64,000 nucleotides of DNA from Pegoplata infirma (GCA_963921195.1 OY992540.1:12779136-12843135); one strand, 5' to 3'. Shown: positions 32,093 to 42,605, numbered from the stretch's first letter. Translations and numbers: made by a program. Notes: a model not told the origin generated them from the letters alone.

Positions 32093-35028
32093 GGTTAGGT
32101 TAGGTTAGGGTGGCGGTGCCGGATGGGCACTCCGCATAGACCAATTGGTCCATAGCGATACCACAAAACTTTTTCCGCTTATCGATGTAAACTAAATACA
32201 TTGACCTTCATTGCGAATTGTTTCAAGCTTTTCAGGTCTATCCTCGTAATTTCCTCCAAAGTCTCGAACTGTGAACTTCCTATAATTGATAGTCGAGTTC
32301 GTGCCAAAGCCGGGCAGTGACACAGGATGTGTTCAATGGTCTCTTCGACGTCTGGTGTCTCGCACCTTTTACAGTTTGCGTCCGTAATAAGATTCATGTT
32401 CCTGGCATGTTTTCCGACAAGACAGTGTCCCGTTATTAAACCTGTCAACATACGACATTCTATTCTCGTAAGTGTAAGTAAGAATTTAGTTCTTCCTAAA
32501 TCATAGCGTGGCCATAAAATTCTGCTTATACGACTTGTCCCAAGTTCCTTCCATCTTCGATTTGCTTTGGCGACAGTTAGGGTATTTCGTTTTAGTTTGA
32601 AATGCTGGAGTGGCGGTGAAAGCATTATGGTGGTACCTATGCCATCTGCTCCAAGTTTCGCGAGTTCATCTGCTTTCTCATTTCCTTCTATTCCTTCGTG
32701 CCCTGGTACCCATAATAAGGTAACTTCATTATTTAAGCAAAGTTGTTTTAAATTCTCGTAACACTTTAAAACCGTTTTCGATTTAATTTGGTAGCTCAAG
32801 AGTGCCTTTAGAGCAGCTTGACTATCCACGTAGAAATTAAAGGTGGCACCTTTTTCCTTTGCCATATATTCCACAGCTTTTGATATAGCAGCTATCTCAG
32901 CCTGAAAGATACTCGAGTCCACGGGTAATTTAAAAGATAAGTGTTGGTCAAGTTCCAGTATCGTGAAACCAGCTCCAACACCATGCGATTGCTTCGATCC
33001 ATCAGTAAAGATATTTATTGAGTTCGCAGGAGGGCCCTGCCAGGTCGACCAGAATTCTCGATCCGGAAATCTAACTTCATATTTCCGGTCGAAAAATAGT
33101 TTGGGCACTGTGTAATCAGAGTCAATACGGTCCATATTAGCAATGTTACTGTGTCCAAAGTTGCGATACTTGAACCAATTTGACTCTTTGAGTCTGAGGC
33201 AAGCTTTGTAAGCCTCGCCCTTAGCAAAGAGATCAATTGGTAATAAGTGCAATAAAGTGTCGATAGAGTCGGCTGATGTTGTTCTCAAAGCGCCAGTGAT
33301 ACTCCGTCCCATTTGCCGTTGAAGCTTCTGAAACATTTTAAGCGTCACATCCTTTTCGAGTGCCTTATGCCAGACTAAAACTCCATAGAGTAAGATTGGT
33401 CTTACGATTGAAGTATAAATCCAGTAAGTGACTTTAGGTTCTAGACCCCAGGTACTGCCGAACATTTTCTTACACGCGTAATACGCGTTGTTTGCCTTTT
33501 TTACTCTTTCTTCAGAGTTCTTGTTCCAGAACAGCTTACTGTCCAAGAACACTCCAAGAAATTTGGCATGCGGTGATATTGGAATTTCAACTCCTCCCAC
33601 TCGAACCTTTCTAAATTCCGGGATTTTGTATTTTCTAGTAAAAAGAACCATTTCCGTTTTCTGCGGGTTGACATTAAGTCCATTTCCTGAAGCCCACTTC
33701 CACATAGCCTTAAGTGAGCCCTCTAAAATCTCGGATACAGTATCCAGATATTTGCCACATGATAGAATAACCACATCATCAGCGTATGCTATTGTTGTGG
33801 TTCCTAAAGTCTTCAGTTCCTTTAAAATGGGGTCCAACACCAGGAGCCAGAGCAGTGGTGACAGAACCCCACCTTGTGGTGTTCCTCTAGTAGCGTAACG
33901 AGATGTTTTTGCATGACCCCATTCGGCCGTTATTTCCCGACATGAAAGCATTTGCTCTATCCATTTACTCAAACAACTGTTAGTTGAAGCCTTGTCCAAA
34001 GCATTAACTATCGTCTTTGTATTTACATTGTTAAAAGCCCCTTCTATATCCAGAAATGCTGCAAGAGCAAATTCCTTATACTCCAGGGATACTTCTACCT
34101 TCTGTACAAGTGAATGGAGCGCAGTCTCTATGGATTTACCCTGCTGGTAAGCATGCTGTGCATCCGATAGAAAATTTGTACCTAAATGCTCTCGTATATA
34201 TAGATCAATTATCCTTTCCAGTGTTTTCAAAAGAAAAGATGTTAAACTGATTGGTCTGTAATCTTTTGCCGTCGCGTGGTTAAGTTTACCGCTTTTGGGC
34301 AAGTATATAATACTTGCTTTCCTCCATCCTTTTGGAATATAGCAAAATTTCAGGCATGCAGTAAAAATCGATAAAAGATGCGGAATTAAAATATTGGAGA
34401 CGTTCTGAAGCATTGCCGGAATAATGCCGTCAGGTCCAGGTGATTTGTATGGTTTGAATGAAGCTAGAGCCCATTTTATTCGGTCAGCAGTTAAACAATT
34501 TTCTGGAATGATCGAGGGGTTATCGCGGATTACATTCATTGCAATCGGGTTTGTCCTACATCCCGGAAAGTGTGTTGTAAGTAGAACATCAAGTGTTTCA
34601 TCAGCACTTTCTGTCCACGTATCATCACTTTTTTTCAGTAGGATTGGTGGAATGTTCTTCTTCGATAAAATTTTTCTTAGCCTTGCAGCCTCAGTGGTAT
34701 GTTCAATATTGCTGCAAAGGTTTTCCCAGCTAATTTTTTTTGATTTCCGTATTAGCTTTTTGAAGCTTTTTAGTTCACTTCTGTATTGCGCCCAGCTGTC
34801 ATCTGTGTTGCCCCGTCTAGCGTGCTTAAATAAGTCCTGCACTAAATTGCGAGCGTTTGAAAGCTCTCTAGACCACCACGGAGGTTGGGGTTTCTTGCGA
34901 CTATACCTTAAGGGGCAAGATTTTTCAAAAGATACGCGTAAAATGGACGTAAGATTATCATTTACTAGTTCTATAGTATTTTCATCTAAAATTTCTCGTT
35001 TTGTAGACGTGGATATAAAATATTTGTT
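32093..35028 (-). mobile_element. Non-LTR retrotransposon (I/R1/LOA-like), 5'-truncated
   Basis: On the minus strand it carries the ORF described in the CDS entry, a 3' untranslated stretch of about 70 bp, and a tail of about three CCTAA units (plus strand TAGGTTAGGTTAGGTTAGGG, 32,093-32,112). The 5' end is lost between the endonuclease and RT domains, near 35,028. I could not fix a target duplication; short T-rich matches flank both sides. It is inserted inside the hAT-type element. Confidence 0.85.
32179..35028 (-). CDS. Reverse transcriptase-RNase H polyprotein of a LINE, 5'-truncated, frame intact
   Basis: The minus-strand frame is open from 35,028 (after a stop at 35,029-35,031) to a stop at 32,179-32,181, giving 949 residues. 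It copies element RNA at a nicked target. The first 90 residues are the linker after the missing endonuclease (CPLRYSRKKPQPPWWSREL). RT follows: YKSPGPDGIIPAMLQN, FLDIEGAFNNVNTK, GTPQGGVLSPLLW, and YADD at about residues 415-418. RNase H starts at IFTDGSK (D about 676), with FQAEIAAI, FYVDSQAAL and WVPGHEGIEGNEKADELA supplying the remaining acidic residues and the HxxxD region. A C-terminal cysteine-histidine motif (CKRC..EHILCHC, first Cys about 886) closes the protein. RNase H plus this tail suggests the I/R1/LOA part of the Jockey superfamily. There is no native start codon: an internal GTG lies at 34,842, but a truncated copy has no promoter and is probably dead despite its clean frame. 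Confidence 0.93.
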   Translation of the reverse strand, partial: NKYFISTSTKREILDENTIELVNDNLTSILRVSFEKSCPLRYSRKKPQPPWWSRELSNARNLVQDLFKHARRGNTDDSWAQYRSELKSFKKLIRKSKKISWENLCSNIEHTTEAARLRKILSKKNIPPILLKKSDDTWTESADETLDVLLTTHFPGCRTNPIAMNVIRDNPSIIPENCLTADRIKWALASFKPYKSPGPDGIIPAMLQNVSNILIPHLLSIFTACLKFCYIPKGWRKASIIYLPKSGKLNHATAKDYRPISLTSFLLKTLERIIDLYIREHLGTNFLSDAQHAYQQGKSIETALHSLVQKVEVSLEYKEFALAAFLDIEGAFNNVNTKTIVNALDKASTNSCLSKWIEQMLSCREITAEWGHAKTSRYATRGTPQGGVLSPLLWLLVLDPILKELKTLGTTTIAYADDVVILSCGKYLDTVSEILEGSLKAMWKWASGNGLNVNPQKTEMVLFTRKYKIPEFRKVRVGGVEIPISPHAKFLGVFLDSKLFWNKNSEERVKKANNAYYACKKMFGSTWGLEPKVTYWIYTSIVRPILLYGVLVWHKALEKDVTLKMFQKLQRQMGRSITGALRTTSADSIDTLLHLLPIDLFAKGEAYKACLRLKESNWFKYRNFGHSNIANMDRIDSDYTVPKLFFDRKYEVRFPDREFWSTWQGPPANSINIFTDGSKQSHGVGAGFTILELDQHLSFKLPVDSSIFQAEIAAISKAVEYMAKEKGATFNFYVDSQAALKALLSYQIKSKTVLKCYENLKQLCLNNEVTLLWVPGHEGIEGNEKADELAKLGADGIGTTIMLSPPLQHFKLKRNTLTVAKANRRWKELGTSRISRILWPRYDLGRTKFLLTLTRIECRMLTGLITGHCLVGKHARNMNLITDANCKRCETPDVEETIEHILCHCPALARTRLSIIGSSQFETLEEITRIDLKSLKQFAMKVNVFSLHR

Positions 35029-35033
35029 TTAAT

Positions 35034-35870
35034 AATGATAAAATTGTGTTAATAAATTTTTTACAATTCCTCGCGAGGGGAAGGTGTCCCCAACGTCCTC
35101 TGCCAATACAAAATTTGTATTAGTTGTCCTATTGGTAGGCGAATCGCATTTTAACGGTTTTCTTCCCTTTGTGATAAATGTTTACAAATACATTTATTAC
35201 GCATAAGTAACAGAATTTTATCATTATTTATATTATTTTTTATATTCACGCCCACAAAAAGGGGCGGGACGGGAAAAATTGCATTTTCTGGCTAGGTGAA
35301 ACTTAAAAATGTGTCATTTGCTTAACAAAAGTACAAATTAGTAAACAAATTTGGGTTTTCAGAGGCTGTTTTGGTTCTTCAAGGGGGAAATTTTCCCCTC
35401 ACCCGCTTTAACTCATTTACGAACTAAAACTGTTAAAAATAAACTTTACAGATGGATTACTTAATGATCCCTTACAAATTAAAATCTCGGCAAAACTTAA
35501 CTGTTTCTTAAAATATTTTTTTTAGACAAAAAAATGTGAAAGTTTCAAACAAAGTAAAAATATAATTTACTTTGTTCGCAGTTTTCCGATTTTGATGACA
35601 TTTCCCTGCAGGAACAATATTGACCATAAAAGGCATCAATTCTGACTCCGACAATTTTTAAATTCGAAAAAGGAAAATATGCTTCACACTTCTGTATATT
35701 AAGTAATTCGACCTGAAAATTAAATTGTACTCCAAAAGAGTAAGAGAATTTAAGCCCAACATGCCTCATTTGAAAGATATTTCAAACACCTTTCAAACGA
35801 TATCCATTTTGTTACCATCGGACAACAAACACTGAAGAAATAGTCAATTTTAATTACAATATTTGACAAA
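35034..35870 (+). mobile_element. DINE-like type 3 remnant and filler inside the hAT-type element
   Basis: GAGGGGAAGGTGTCCCCAAC, CCCACAAAAAGGGGCGGGAC, TTGCTTAACAAAAGTACAAA and CTTCAAGGGGGAAATTTTCC match the type 3 body. The last 350 bp before the CGGGATTT words show no match elsewhere in the window. Confidence 0.6.
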
Positions 35871-36415
35871 AAAATCCCGAAATCCCGGGATTTTTCGGGA
35901 TTTCTCAATCCCGGAAAATCCCGAAAAATCCCGGGATTGAAAAAAATAAATCCCGGGATTCGGGATTTGTCAATCCCGAAAAATCCCGGGATTTCGGGAT
36001 TCGGGATTTCCCGTTTGGCATCCCTAGTTGGCTACAAAAAGAAGCCAAATTCACTTAAATTTAGTTTCTGTATGTTTTCTAAAGATCTAACGAAATATAG
36101 ATCAAATCGGTCCATGTTTGGACCGGGGACCCATTTTCCGGAAAACACTGGTGTAGGGTATCATATAGCCGGTCTTGACCGATTATCATTTTCATACTTG
36201 TTTTCAATTTTAAAACTTTTCGTTAAATTTTTCTTTAGTGATTTTATGTTAAAAGTTTAAGAAACTCTGAATAAAAAGTACAAGTATTGAAGTTATAAAT
36301 AAATATCCAAACCAAATAAAAAGCATGCAATGCCACAAAACTGAAAATAATATAACACATTAAATGAGTGTGTAATGAAATGACCTCACGTTTCTAACTA
36401 CAGAATTATATTATT

Positions 36416-36766
36416 AAGGGTATTCACGTCAGAATAGGGGATAATAGCAAAAATATAAAATATCAAAATAGATCGTGTTGAGAGATATTAGACTGAAAAT
36501 TAGCCTCGTGCTTGATTTTCCAAAAAGTCAAATAAATATCGTGTGTGTTATTTAATAACTTTGCTGCCATTCTGGAACCACCATTTTGAAGATTGTGTTT
36601 TAAGCTTGTTTTTTAAAGTCGTTGACCCCGAAACTTTAAAAAAATATTTTTTAAGCATGCTACGGTAATTGTTAAAACTTTGTGTGCAATGATTCATCGC
36701 CTGCTGCTTATTTTGTACCTTCTCATTTTTGCAAGACTCAAACGTCTCACGTGAATATCCTTATTT
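36416..36766. mobile_element. Small TIR element, AAGGGTATTCACGTCAGA ends
   Basis: AAGGGTATTCACGTCAGAAT at the left and GTCTCACGTGAATATCCTTA at the right are inverted repeats with a few mismatches. The ends resemble the inner boundary CAGGGTATTCACTTCAGAA of the foldback at 5811-7220. It contains one GCCATTCTGGAACCACCATT unit like 13,818-14,120. Confidence 0.55.
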
Positions 36767-37362
36767 AGTCATGTATTAGACATAATGGCTACATAAGAAA
36801 AAGAAAAACAATAAATTTCTACCCTATTTTATACATAAATTTCAAAAAAATGAAAATTCATACATGATAAAATAAAATTTTCAAGAAAAACTAAAATTAA
36901 TCATATATTTAATGATTGTTTATGGTCGCATACAAATAATAGAAAAATAAACTAAAACCCTCTTTCGTACTAAAGTGGGTCAATTGGGCAAATAATAATG
37001 ACCATAATGATGATAATTTCAAAATAAAACGAAAATCATTTTTTTTGTTTGGCCATTTGCCAAACACAAGTTACAAGAAAGCATGCAAGGACCTTCATGT
37101 TTCTAAACAAAAACTTTTGTTATCCTGTCAAATACTAAATACATACAGACAGAATAATTGTTCATTGTGTAATGAAAATCAAATACTTGAAACTGGGTTA
37201 AAAGTTCAGAGTTGAATTTTTTTTCTTTGGTTAAGAAAAAACCAAATATTACATACTTACACAGAAAAAAGTGTGACCTTTATTTGTAATAATGCTTTAT
37301 TTGGCATTGCTGAATATAAAACATAAGTTTTTCAGAGGTTGGCTTAGTTCTTTAAGGGTGTC
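36767..37362. other. No gene recognised
   Basis: AT-rich, apparently single-copy sequence. Nothing supported. Confidence 0.45.
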
Positions 37363-37511
37363 TATCTCTCTTTTTTTGACTGTATCGTGTCCTCCACTGA
37401 CGGACGGACAGACGGACATTGCGTGAATGTCTTAGAATAGATCACTGATCAATAATAAGATAATTTATGGGGGTTTAGACCGATATTTCGATGTGTTATA
37501 CACGGAATGAT
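37363..37511 (-). mobile_element. DINE-like element, type 3, 5' part
   Basis: In reverse orientation: GACTGTATCGTGTCCTCC, the GTCY tract GACGGACGGACAGACGGAC, AATGTCTTAGAATAGATC and CCGATATTTCGATGTGTTA. It ends where family A sequence begins. Confidence 0.7.
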
Positions 37512-37762
37512 CATGTGAGTATCCGCCCGGTTTTCGAGATATCGCTATTTGAAATTTGCAAAAAATTGTGGTTTTTCCTACGTTCAATAAATATAGTTTT
37601 AACATAAATATTTCAGAATTTCTTTCTCTTGACTCTTTAATAGAGTCTTTCATTTAAACTTAATTTGAGCCAAATCCGATCATTTGAACCCGTGGCACCC
37701 TTCCACCAAAGTTTTAGATTTTCCGAAAATTTCCACTAAAATTTTAGATTTTTATAAAATGA
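37512..37762 (+). repeat. Dispersed repeat family A
   Basis: GTTTTCGAGATATCGCTATT, TTTCATTTAAACTTAATTTG, AGCCAAATCCGATCATTTGA and CGTGGCACCCTTCCACCAAA mark it. Same order as the 45.4-kb copy. Confidence 0.75.
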
Positions 37763-37786
37763 AAAAACAAAAAAAAACAAAGAAAA

Positions 37787-38314
37787 CAAGTGAGAGTGCT
37801 AAATTCGGCTGTGTCTAATCTTTTATACCCTCCACGTTAAAAAAAACAACAGGTCTTTTTTTTTGGGGGAGTTCGGCGGTGGGAGACAACCTTCCTGGAT
37901 CCAACTGCAGGACTTTGAACTTCTTCTAACACAAAAAATGTTTCGTTAGCTAAGCAAAAGTACAAAAAATCTTTAAAAAATGGCGTATTTTCAGAAATTA
38001 TTTTAGTTCTTAAAGAGTAAACTTTTTTCTCCCTGATACGATTTTTCCCATGTTCGAACTTAACCAGCTCAATACTATAAGAAATATTCGTGCCAAACTT
38101 CAAGAGTCTAGCTCTTTTATTTTGGACTGTATCGTGTCTTCCGCAGACGGACAGACGGACAGACAGACGGACGGACGGACATCGCTATAATGTCTTAGAA
38201 TCGATCACTGATTAATACTATAATTACTTTTTGTGGTCTTAGACCGAAATTTCGATGGGTTATACACGGAATAACAAAGTGAGTATACCTCCATACTGTG
38301 GTTGGAGGGTATAT
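37787..38314 (-). mobile_element. DINE-like element, type 3, nearly complete
   Basis: ACAAGTGAGAGTGCTAAATT, a degraded hairpin (TTCGGCTGTGTCTAA), TATACCCTCCACG, the type 3 body, a long GTCY tract (38,142-38,182) and GTTGGAGGGTATATA at the right. The G-rich tract of other type 3 copies is reduced to GGGGGAG. Confidence 0.85.
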
Positions 38315-38324
38315 AAAAAAATAT

Positions 38325-39330
38325 CTTGCGATAAATTCTTTTTATTATTTTGGCATGCTGAATACAAATATCAAAAAATTTCTAAAAATCGGTCGAGCAG
38401 TTTCCGAGGTATCGTCATTTGAAAAATTTCCAAAAATGGCGGGCATTTCATACTTTCAAGAAATTTTTTTAAAAAAATCCCAAAATTAGTTTCCATTTAC
38501 AATTAAGGAGCTTGATACAAACTTTCATTTAAACTTAATAGGTGTGTTCCAGAACTTTCCGGGTAAAGTTCGGTAAAATGAGAGCAAATCAAAAAACCTC
38601 TCACGATACCACAAAAATACACAAAAGTACGGGAACGCTAAAAACCACATTTCAAGCCCAAAATAATAGAAAATGTAAACAAACCAATAACGCTAAAATA
38701 TTTTCGTAAGAAAAATTACTTTAAACAAGAAAACAAATTGTAAAAGTTTAATTTTTTTTTAACAAATTATCTTTTTTTGTATTGAAATAACACATTTCCT
38801 TGGTTTAGTTCTTTATTTTATTTAAATTTCCAATTTGGCTTCACAAAAAAAAAAAACTGTTTTTTCAACATCTGACTGTTACCAATTTACCCGAAAAAAA
38901 AGTGCGGGTAAGTTCGGTAAAATGAGAAACTAATTTATTCTCTCAAAAACTCTCTCATTTACCCAATTTTTGCGTACGGGAACGCTTTTCGGGCTGGTTT
39001 GGGTACCCGCGGGCACCCGCGGTAACGTTGTGGAACAGACCTAATTTGATCCAAATCAGATTATTTTTAAACATGGCAGCCTTTGATCAACATTTAAATT
39101 TTCTAATAAAAGACTGTCTCAAGCTCGATAAAAGGGTCAAAGAAAAGAAACTTTGAGATTTTTTTAAAAAAATTCTTGAAAGTAAAAAAAAACTGTAATT
39201 TTTTGCAAATAGCGATATCTTGAAAACCGTTTAACCGATTTTAAAATTTGTTTGATGTTCTTGTTCATTAAAATATTTTATTTTTTTAATTTTTAAAAAT
39301 CCAAAGCTTTGGTCGCCGGGCGCCACGGGT
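38325..39330 (+). repeat. Dispersed repeat family A, split by a MITE
   Basis: GGCATGCTGAATACAAATAT to TTTCATTTAAACTTAA is interrupted by 38,541-39,041 and resumes TAATTTGATCCAAATCAGAT. Past about 39,100 it reverses orientation (AAGCTCGATAAAAGGGTCAA, GCGATATCTTGAAAACCG), making a head-to-head arrangement. Confidence 0.7.
38541..39041. mobile_element. 501-bp MITE, GGTGTGTTCCAGAAC termini
   Basis: GGTGTGTTCCAGAACTTTCC and the inverse of GGTCTGTTCCACAACGTTAC are imperfect TIRs. TA (or TAA) flanks both sides. Internally, GGGTAAAGTTCGGTAAAATG is repeated in both orientations near each end. The relative at 37,645-37,672 shows the uninterrupted host. TAA-like targets and G-rich ends would suit PIF/Harbinger, but this is only a guess. 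Confidence 0.7.
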
Positions 39331-39617
39331 TAATTTAATTCGATTGGCCTCAAATTTGTGTCACATAAGCCGGGAAACTAAAATTATGCTTCAAAAGTCC
39401 TCAACTGATCGCCGGCCGCCACGAGTAAATTTAATCAGATTGACCTTAAATTTCTACCACATATTTTTTAGGGAAAAGAAAAATACCATTATATAAAGTA
39501 CCTAAACATCAAAATAACTGAAAATGAATAATTTTTGAACCCCCGTTTAACCCTAAAAAGCTTAATTATGGTCAATAAGCTCAGACAGGTCGATCTTGGA
39601 TTCTGGTTTTTATCTTG
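39331..39617 (+). repeat. Dispersed family A remnants
   Basis: Two passages with GGTCGCCGGGCGCCACGGGT and GATCGCCGGCCGCCACGAGT, each followed by TTAATTTAATYVGATTGRCC, are diverged tandem relatives of the GTGGCGCCC block of family A. Confidence 0.55.
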
Positions 39618-40144
39618 CACACAAAAAAAAAAACCTTTTCAAATTACTAGAAAAAGTCTCGTAATCCCATTTTACCAATATTTGACAGTTTTCCTTAACT
39701 TTTAACATAAAATTTTGGATCGAAATTTAATATTTTTTTTGTAATTTACATTTTATTTTGTAATTTTACAAATTTCCAACTTTTTAAAAAAAAAAAAATC
39801 TGATAAATTTACGAGAATTCTTTGTAAGTTTTTATTTCGCCAAAAAAGTTGTAAATTTACAATTTTATTAGTAAAAATTTTGTAAAATTACAAAAAAGCT
39901 CGTAATTAATAGGAATTCTCGTAAAATAGGAGGCAGCAAAAATCTAGTAAAATCACGAAACCTTGTAAATTTTATCGCTTCAAAAAAATTGTAAATTTAC
40001 AATTTTTTTGGTAAAAAGCTTATAAAATATCAAAATTATTGGTAAAAAACTTGTAAAATAACAAGAAATTCTTGTTAAATAAGGAATTCTTGTTAATAAA
40101 GTTACAAACTTTTCTTGTAATTTTACAAGGGTTTTTTTTGAGTG
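39618..40144. mobile_element. CACTCAAAA-ended TIR element, TTGTAATTTTACAA words
   Basis: CACACAAAAAAAAAAACCTT at the left and GGGTTTTTTTTGAGTG at the right are imperfect TIRs. The right flank is TA and the left flank TG. The interior is a dense series of TTGTAATTTTACAA, GTAAATTTACAATTTT and CTCGTAA words. Confidence 0.7.
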
Positions 40145-40221
40145 TAGCAGTGTAGTTACATGGAAAAACGGACGGATATCAGTAGTTCAAATCAAAAACT
40201 AATTCTTAGTCGGCACAACCT

Positions 40222-42047
40222 TTATATACCCTCCACTTTAGTGATGGAGGGTATATATAAGTTTGTCATTCCGTTTGTAACACCTCGAAATATTGGTCTA
40301 GGACCCCATAATGTATATATGGGGCATTCCATGTGAAATCGGACACTTTGAAAAACTTTTTTTTTAGATTTTCCCAATTTGTTTACAGTTTTTAGTACCC
40401 TTCGAAAACTCCTTCGTGGTAAATTTTCAGATTTTTTTGATGACCCGTTCAAAAGATATCGAATTTTTAAAAATTGGTAGTTTGTACCTTTACTCAAACT
40501 TCTTTTAATCATAACTTCTTCAATAATGGTCCAAATTTCAATTTTTTTTTTTTTTTAATTTTTGTTTTTTTACGTACTTTCTAAAACAAAATTCCAAAAA
40601 ATTCTTAAAAGCACTCTAGTATGCGATTTTTAAGTTTTAAAATTTAAATCTCATTTTTGAAAATGTTTGTACTTTTCGATTTTTTGGAAATTTTTTTGTG
40701 TAAAACTTCTATCAATTCTACAAATTTTTTGCCCAGGAAGATCGTGGGATAACGGTTATTACTATTTTTTTTTAAATTTTTGAAAAAATTTTATTGTAAT
40801 TTTCCAATCTTAAAATTATTTCTACTGCTCCAATGGTGCGTCATAGAGGGGTCCTTTATAAGACCGACCCCCATTAATTTTTACGTCTTAACATTTCTTT
40901 GGAACAAACTAATACCCTATCTCCTATTTCTAAGGGGGCTCCCACACAAAACGACATTTTTTAAAATTTGTTCCAACCGCTCTAACTGCCCTAATAGTGC
41001 CCTTAGAGTAACAAAATGTATGACCGACCCACAATATTTTTTTAGTCCAAACATTTTCTCTGAACACACCTACCGTCTATCTTTAACTGTTAAGGCGGTC
41101 CTCATACTTTTTTTTTTTATTTTTTGTAAATTTGTTTTATTTAATCAGCTTCTACCGGTCCAATGGTGCGTCCGAGCGGGGTCATTAGTGAGACCGACCC
41201 CCATTTATTTTTACCCTACAACATTTTTTCAAAACATACCTACGCCCTATCTCCACTCCCTAAGTAGGCACCCATACAAAATTACATTTTTATAAAATTT
41301 GCTCCAACTGGAAAATCATGGAATGCCGCATATATTCATGACCCTCGATCGATTTTAAGACGATCTAGCGATGTCTGTCCGTCCATCAGTCTGTCTGTTG
41401 AAAACACGCTTACTTTTGAAGGACTTTACGGAGGCTTCTCAAGTTTGACATATATGTTGGTCATTTACCTGGTCAGGTTGGTATTGCAATCCAGTGAAAT
41501 CAGTCGAGTGGTTCAAAAGTTATAAGCAAAAGAGTGAATTTCGGCAAGAGTTTTTTCGCGAGATAAAAAACATGATAGCTTTAGAAAGACAATTCTTAGG
41601 GTTCTGAAGCTTCGCGTATATATTTGTCGTTACCGTGGCCTGGTCCGAATTGAATTTCAGCCAATTCGGTTCAAAAGTTATTAACAAAACCGTGAATTTC
41701 AGATTCGTTTAACCTTAAATTCACGTATTGAAAAAACCGAGCTTTAAAAAACGGGCTTTAAAAACATTGGTAAGCCACAAAATTACTTTACAAATTATTT
41801 TTGTCACTCGAAAATATTTTTTAACTAAAAAATAAATTTACACTCGAAAAAAATTTTACACTCAAAAAAAAATTTAATTTTTCTTTTTTTTTTACAAAAA
41901 TGACAAAATAAGTTTTTTAACTCGAAATAAAATATTTTTTAAAAAAATTGTTCTTTTTTCACGTTAAAAATTTTACTATCCTTTAAAAAGGGCATGGTGG
42001 AGGGTATTCATAGATTCGGCAAAGTCGAATTTAACTTTTCTACTTGT
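40222..42047 (+). mobile_element. DINE-like element, type 2, split by a 1-kb element
   Basis: The 5' end TATACCCTCCACTTTAGTGA and core run to GTATATAT (40,320) and resume ATATATTCATGACCC at 41,330. Then come a GTCY tract, the type 2 body with two AAGTTAT-containing subunits, a CACTCGAAAAAAATTTTACA word region, GTGGAGGGTAT, the hairpin TTCGGC-AAA-GTCGAA (one mismatch) and TCTACTTG at 42,045. Confidence 0.85.
40321..41329 (+). mobile_element. GGGGCATTCC-family element, complete, 1009 bp
   Basis: GGGGCATTCCATGTGAAATC starts it and CATGGAATGCCGC ends it, a 13-bp TIR with one mismatch. It lies in the TA core of a DINE-like copy with ATAT on both sides; comparing with 4227-4887 suggests a 4-bp ATAT duplication, but the dinucleotide run prevents certainty. 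The right half (40,830-41,310) is three diverged units of about 160 bp with AGACCGACCCCCATTWATTT and GGCWCCCAYACAAA. Related copies: 14,403; 25,286; 53,112. No transposase. Confidence 0.85.
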
Positions 42048-42506
42048 TTTCATATATATTTTTTAGGAAAAAAGTGTTAATTTTTTTTTTCTGTGCATAG
42101 ATAATAAGGAAAAAGAAAAACATTTCATTTGGCATGATGATGATGATTGTTGATTTGTGGCCTAAAGTTATTTATACATTTTTTTTGTTGTTTTTTTAAA
42201 AAGTTTGTAAACCGTGAAGTCAATGTTATCTTTCTGTATTGTAAATACTTTAGTTTTAGTTTTAAAATGAAATGCACTCAAATTTCGTATTGTACTTTTT
42301 TTTTTAAAAAGTAGTGCATCTTTATATCTTTTGGTATCTTTGTATCTGAATTTCAAAGATGTTATTACAAACAGTTGCATTTCAAAAATGTTTGTACTAA
42401 CAATAAGTACATATTTGCATACCAAATGTCGAGTCGCTCTATTTGTTTCAGTTAAATATACAAACTTAGTTTAAGTTTTCGTTTGTTTTTCAGTTTTTAG
42501 ATTTTT
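42048..42506. other. No gene recognised
   Basis: AT-rich, apparently single-copy sequence with a short ATG(ATG)n run near 42,134-42,146. Confidence 0.45.
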
Positions 42507-42605
42507 TTTATACTCTCCACTTACAATTAGTGATAGAGGTTTGTCAGTCCGTTTGTAACTAATCGAAATATTGGTCTGAATACCCATAAAGTATACACAT
42601 TTGAT
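42507..42605 (+). mobile_element. DINE-like 5' terminus fragment
   Basis: TATACTCTCCACTTACAATT, GTTTGTAACTAATCGAAATA and CCCATAAAGTATACACAT, then it breaks into family A sequence. Confidence 0.75.

Larger units (their letters stand above)
31764..36026. mobile_element. hAT-type element, 4.26 kb with insertions, TSD GTTGGCAA
   Basis: The 18-bp TIRs TAGGGATGCCAAACGGGA are exact at both ends. The flanks GTTGGCAA (31,756-31,763) and GTTGGCTA (36,027-36,034) agree at 7 of 8 bases, an 8-bp hAT-type duplication. Subterminal regions (31,790-31,850 and 35,875-36,015) consist of ATCCCGGGATTTTTCGGGAT-type words. The interior holds DINE-like fragments and a LINE copy. No transposase is seen. Confidence 0.9.
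31429..36205 (+). mobile_element. DINE-like element, type 4, split by a 4.26-kb hAT-type element
   Basis: The left part ends ..AGTTAAATCGGTCTGTTGGCAA (31,763). The right part starts GTTGGCTACAAAAAG (36,027) and runs through CAAATCGGTCCATGTTTGG to GTGTAGGGTATCATATAGC, the hairpin CGGTC-TT-GACCG and CATACTTG near 36,205. The terminus follows the same plan as types 1-3 with a different stem. The left boundary is uncertain. Confidence 0.65.

Noticed and set aside
32093..32112. TTAGG repeats, the arthropod telomere sequence
   Set aside because: Only about three units, exactly at the 3' end of a LINE on its tail side. Flies of this kind lack TTAGG telomeres, so this is a retrotransposon tail.
33488..35032. 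Plus-strand open frames of up to 202 residues
   Set aside because: They are antisense shadows of the LINE RT-RNase H frame.
40321..41329. Assignment of the GGGGCATTCC family to a named superfamily
   Set aside because: The target lies in a TA dinucleotide run, so duplication length (2 or 4) is ambiguous, and no transposase is present.
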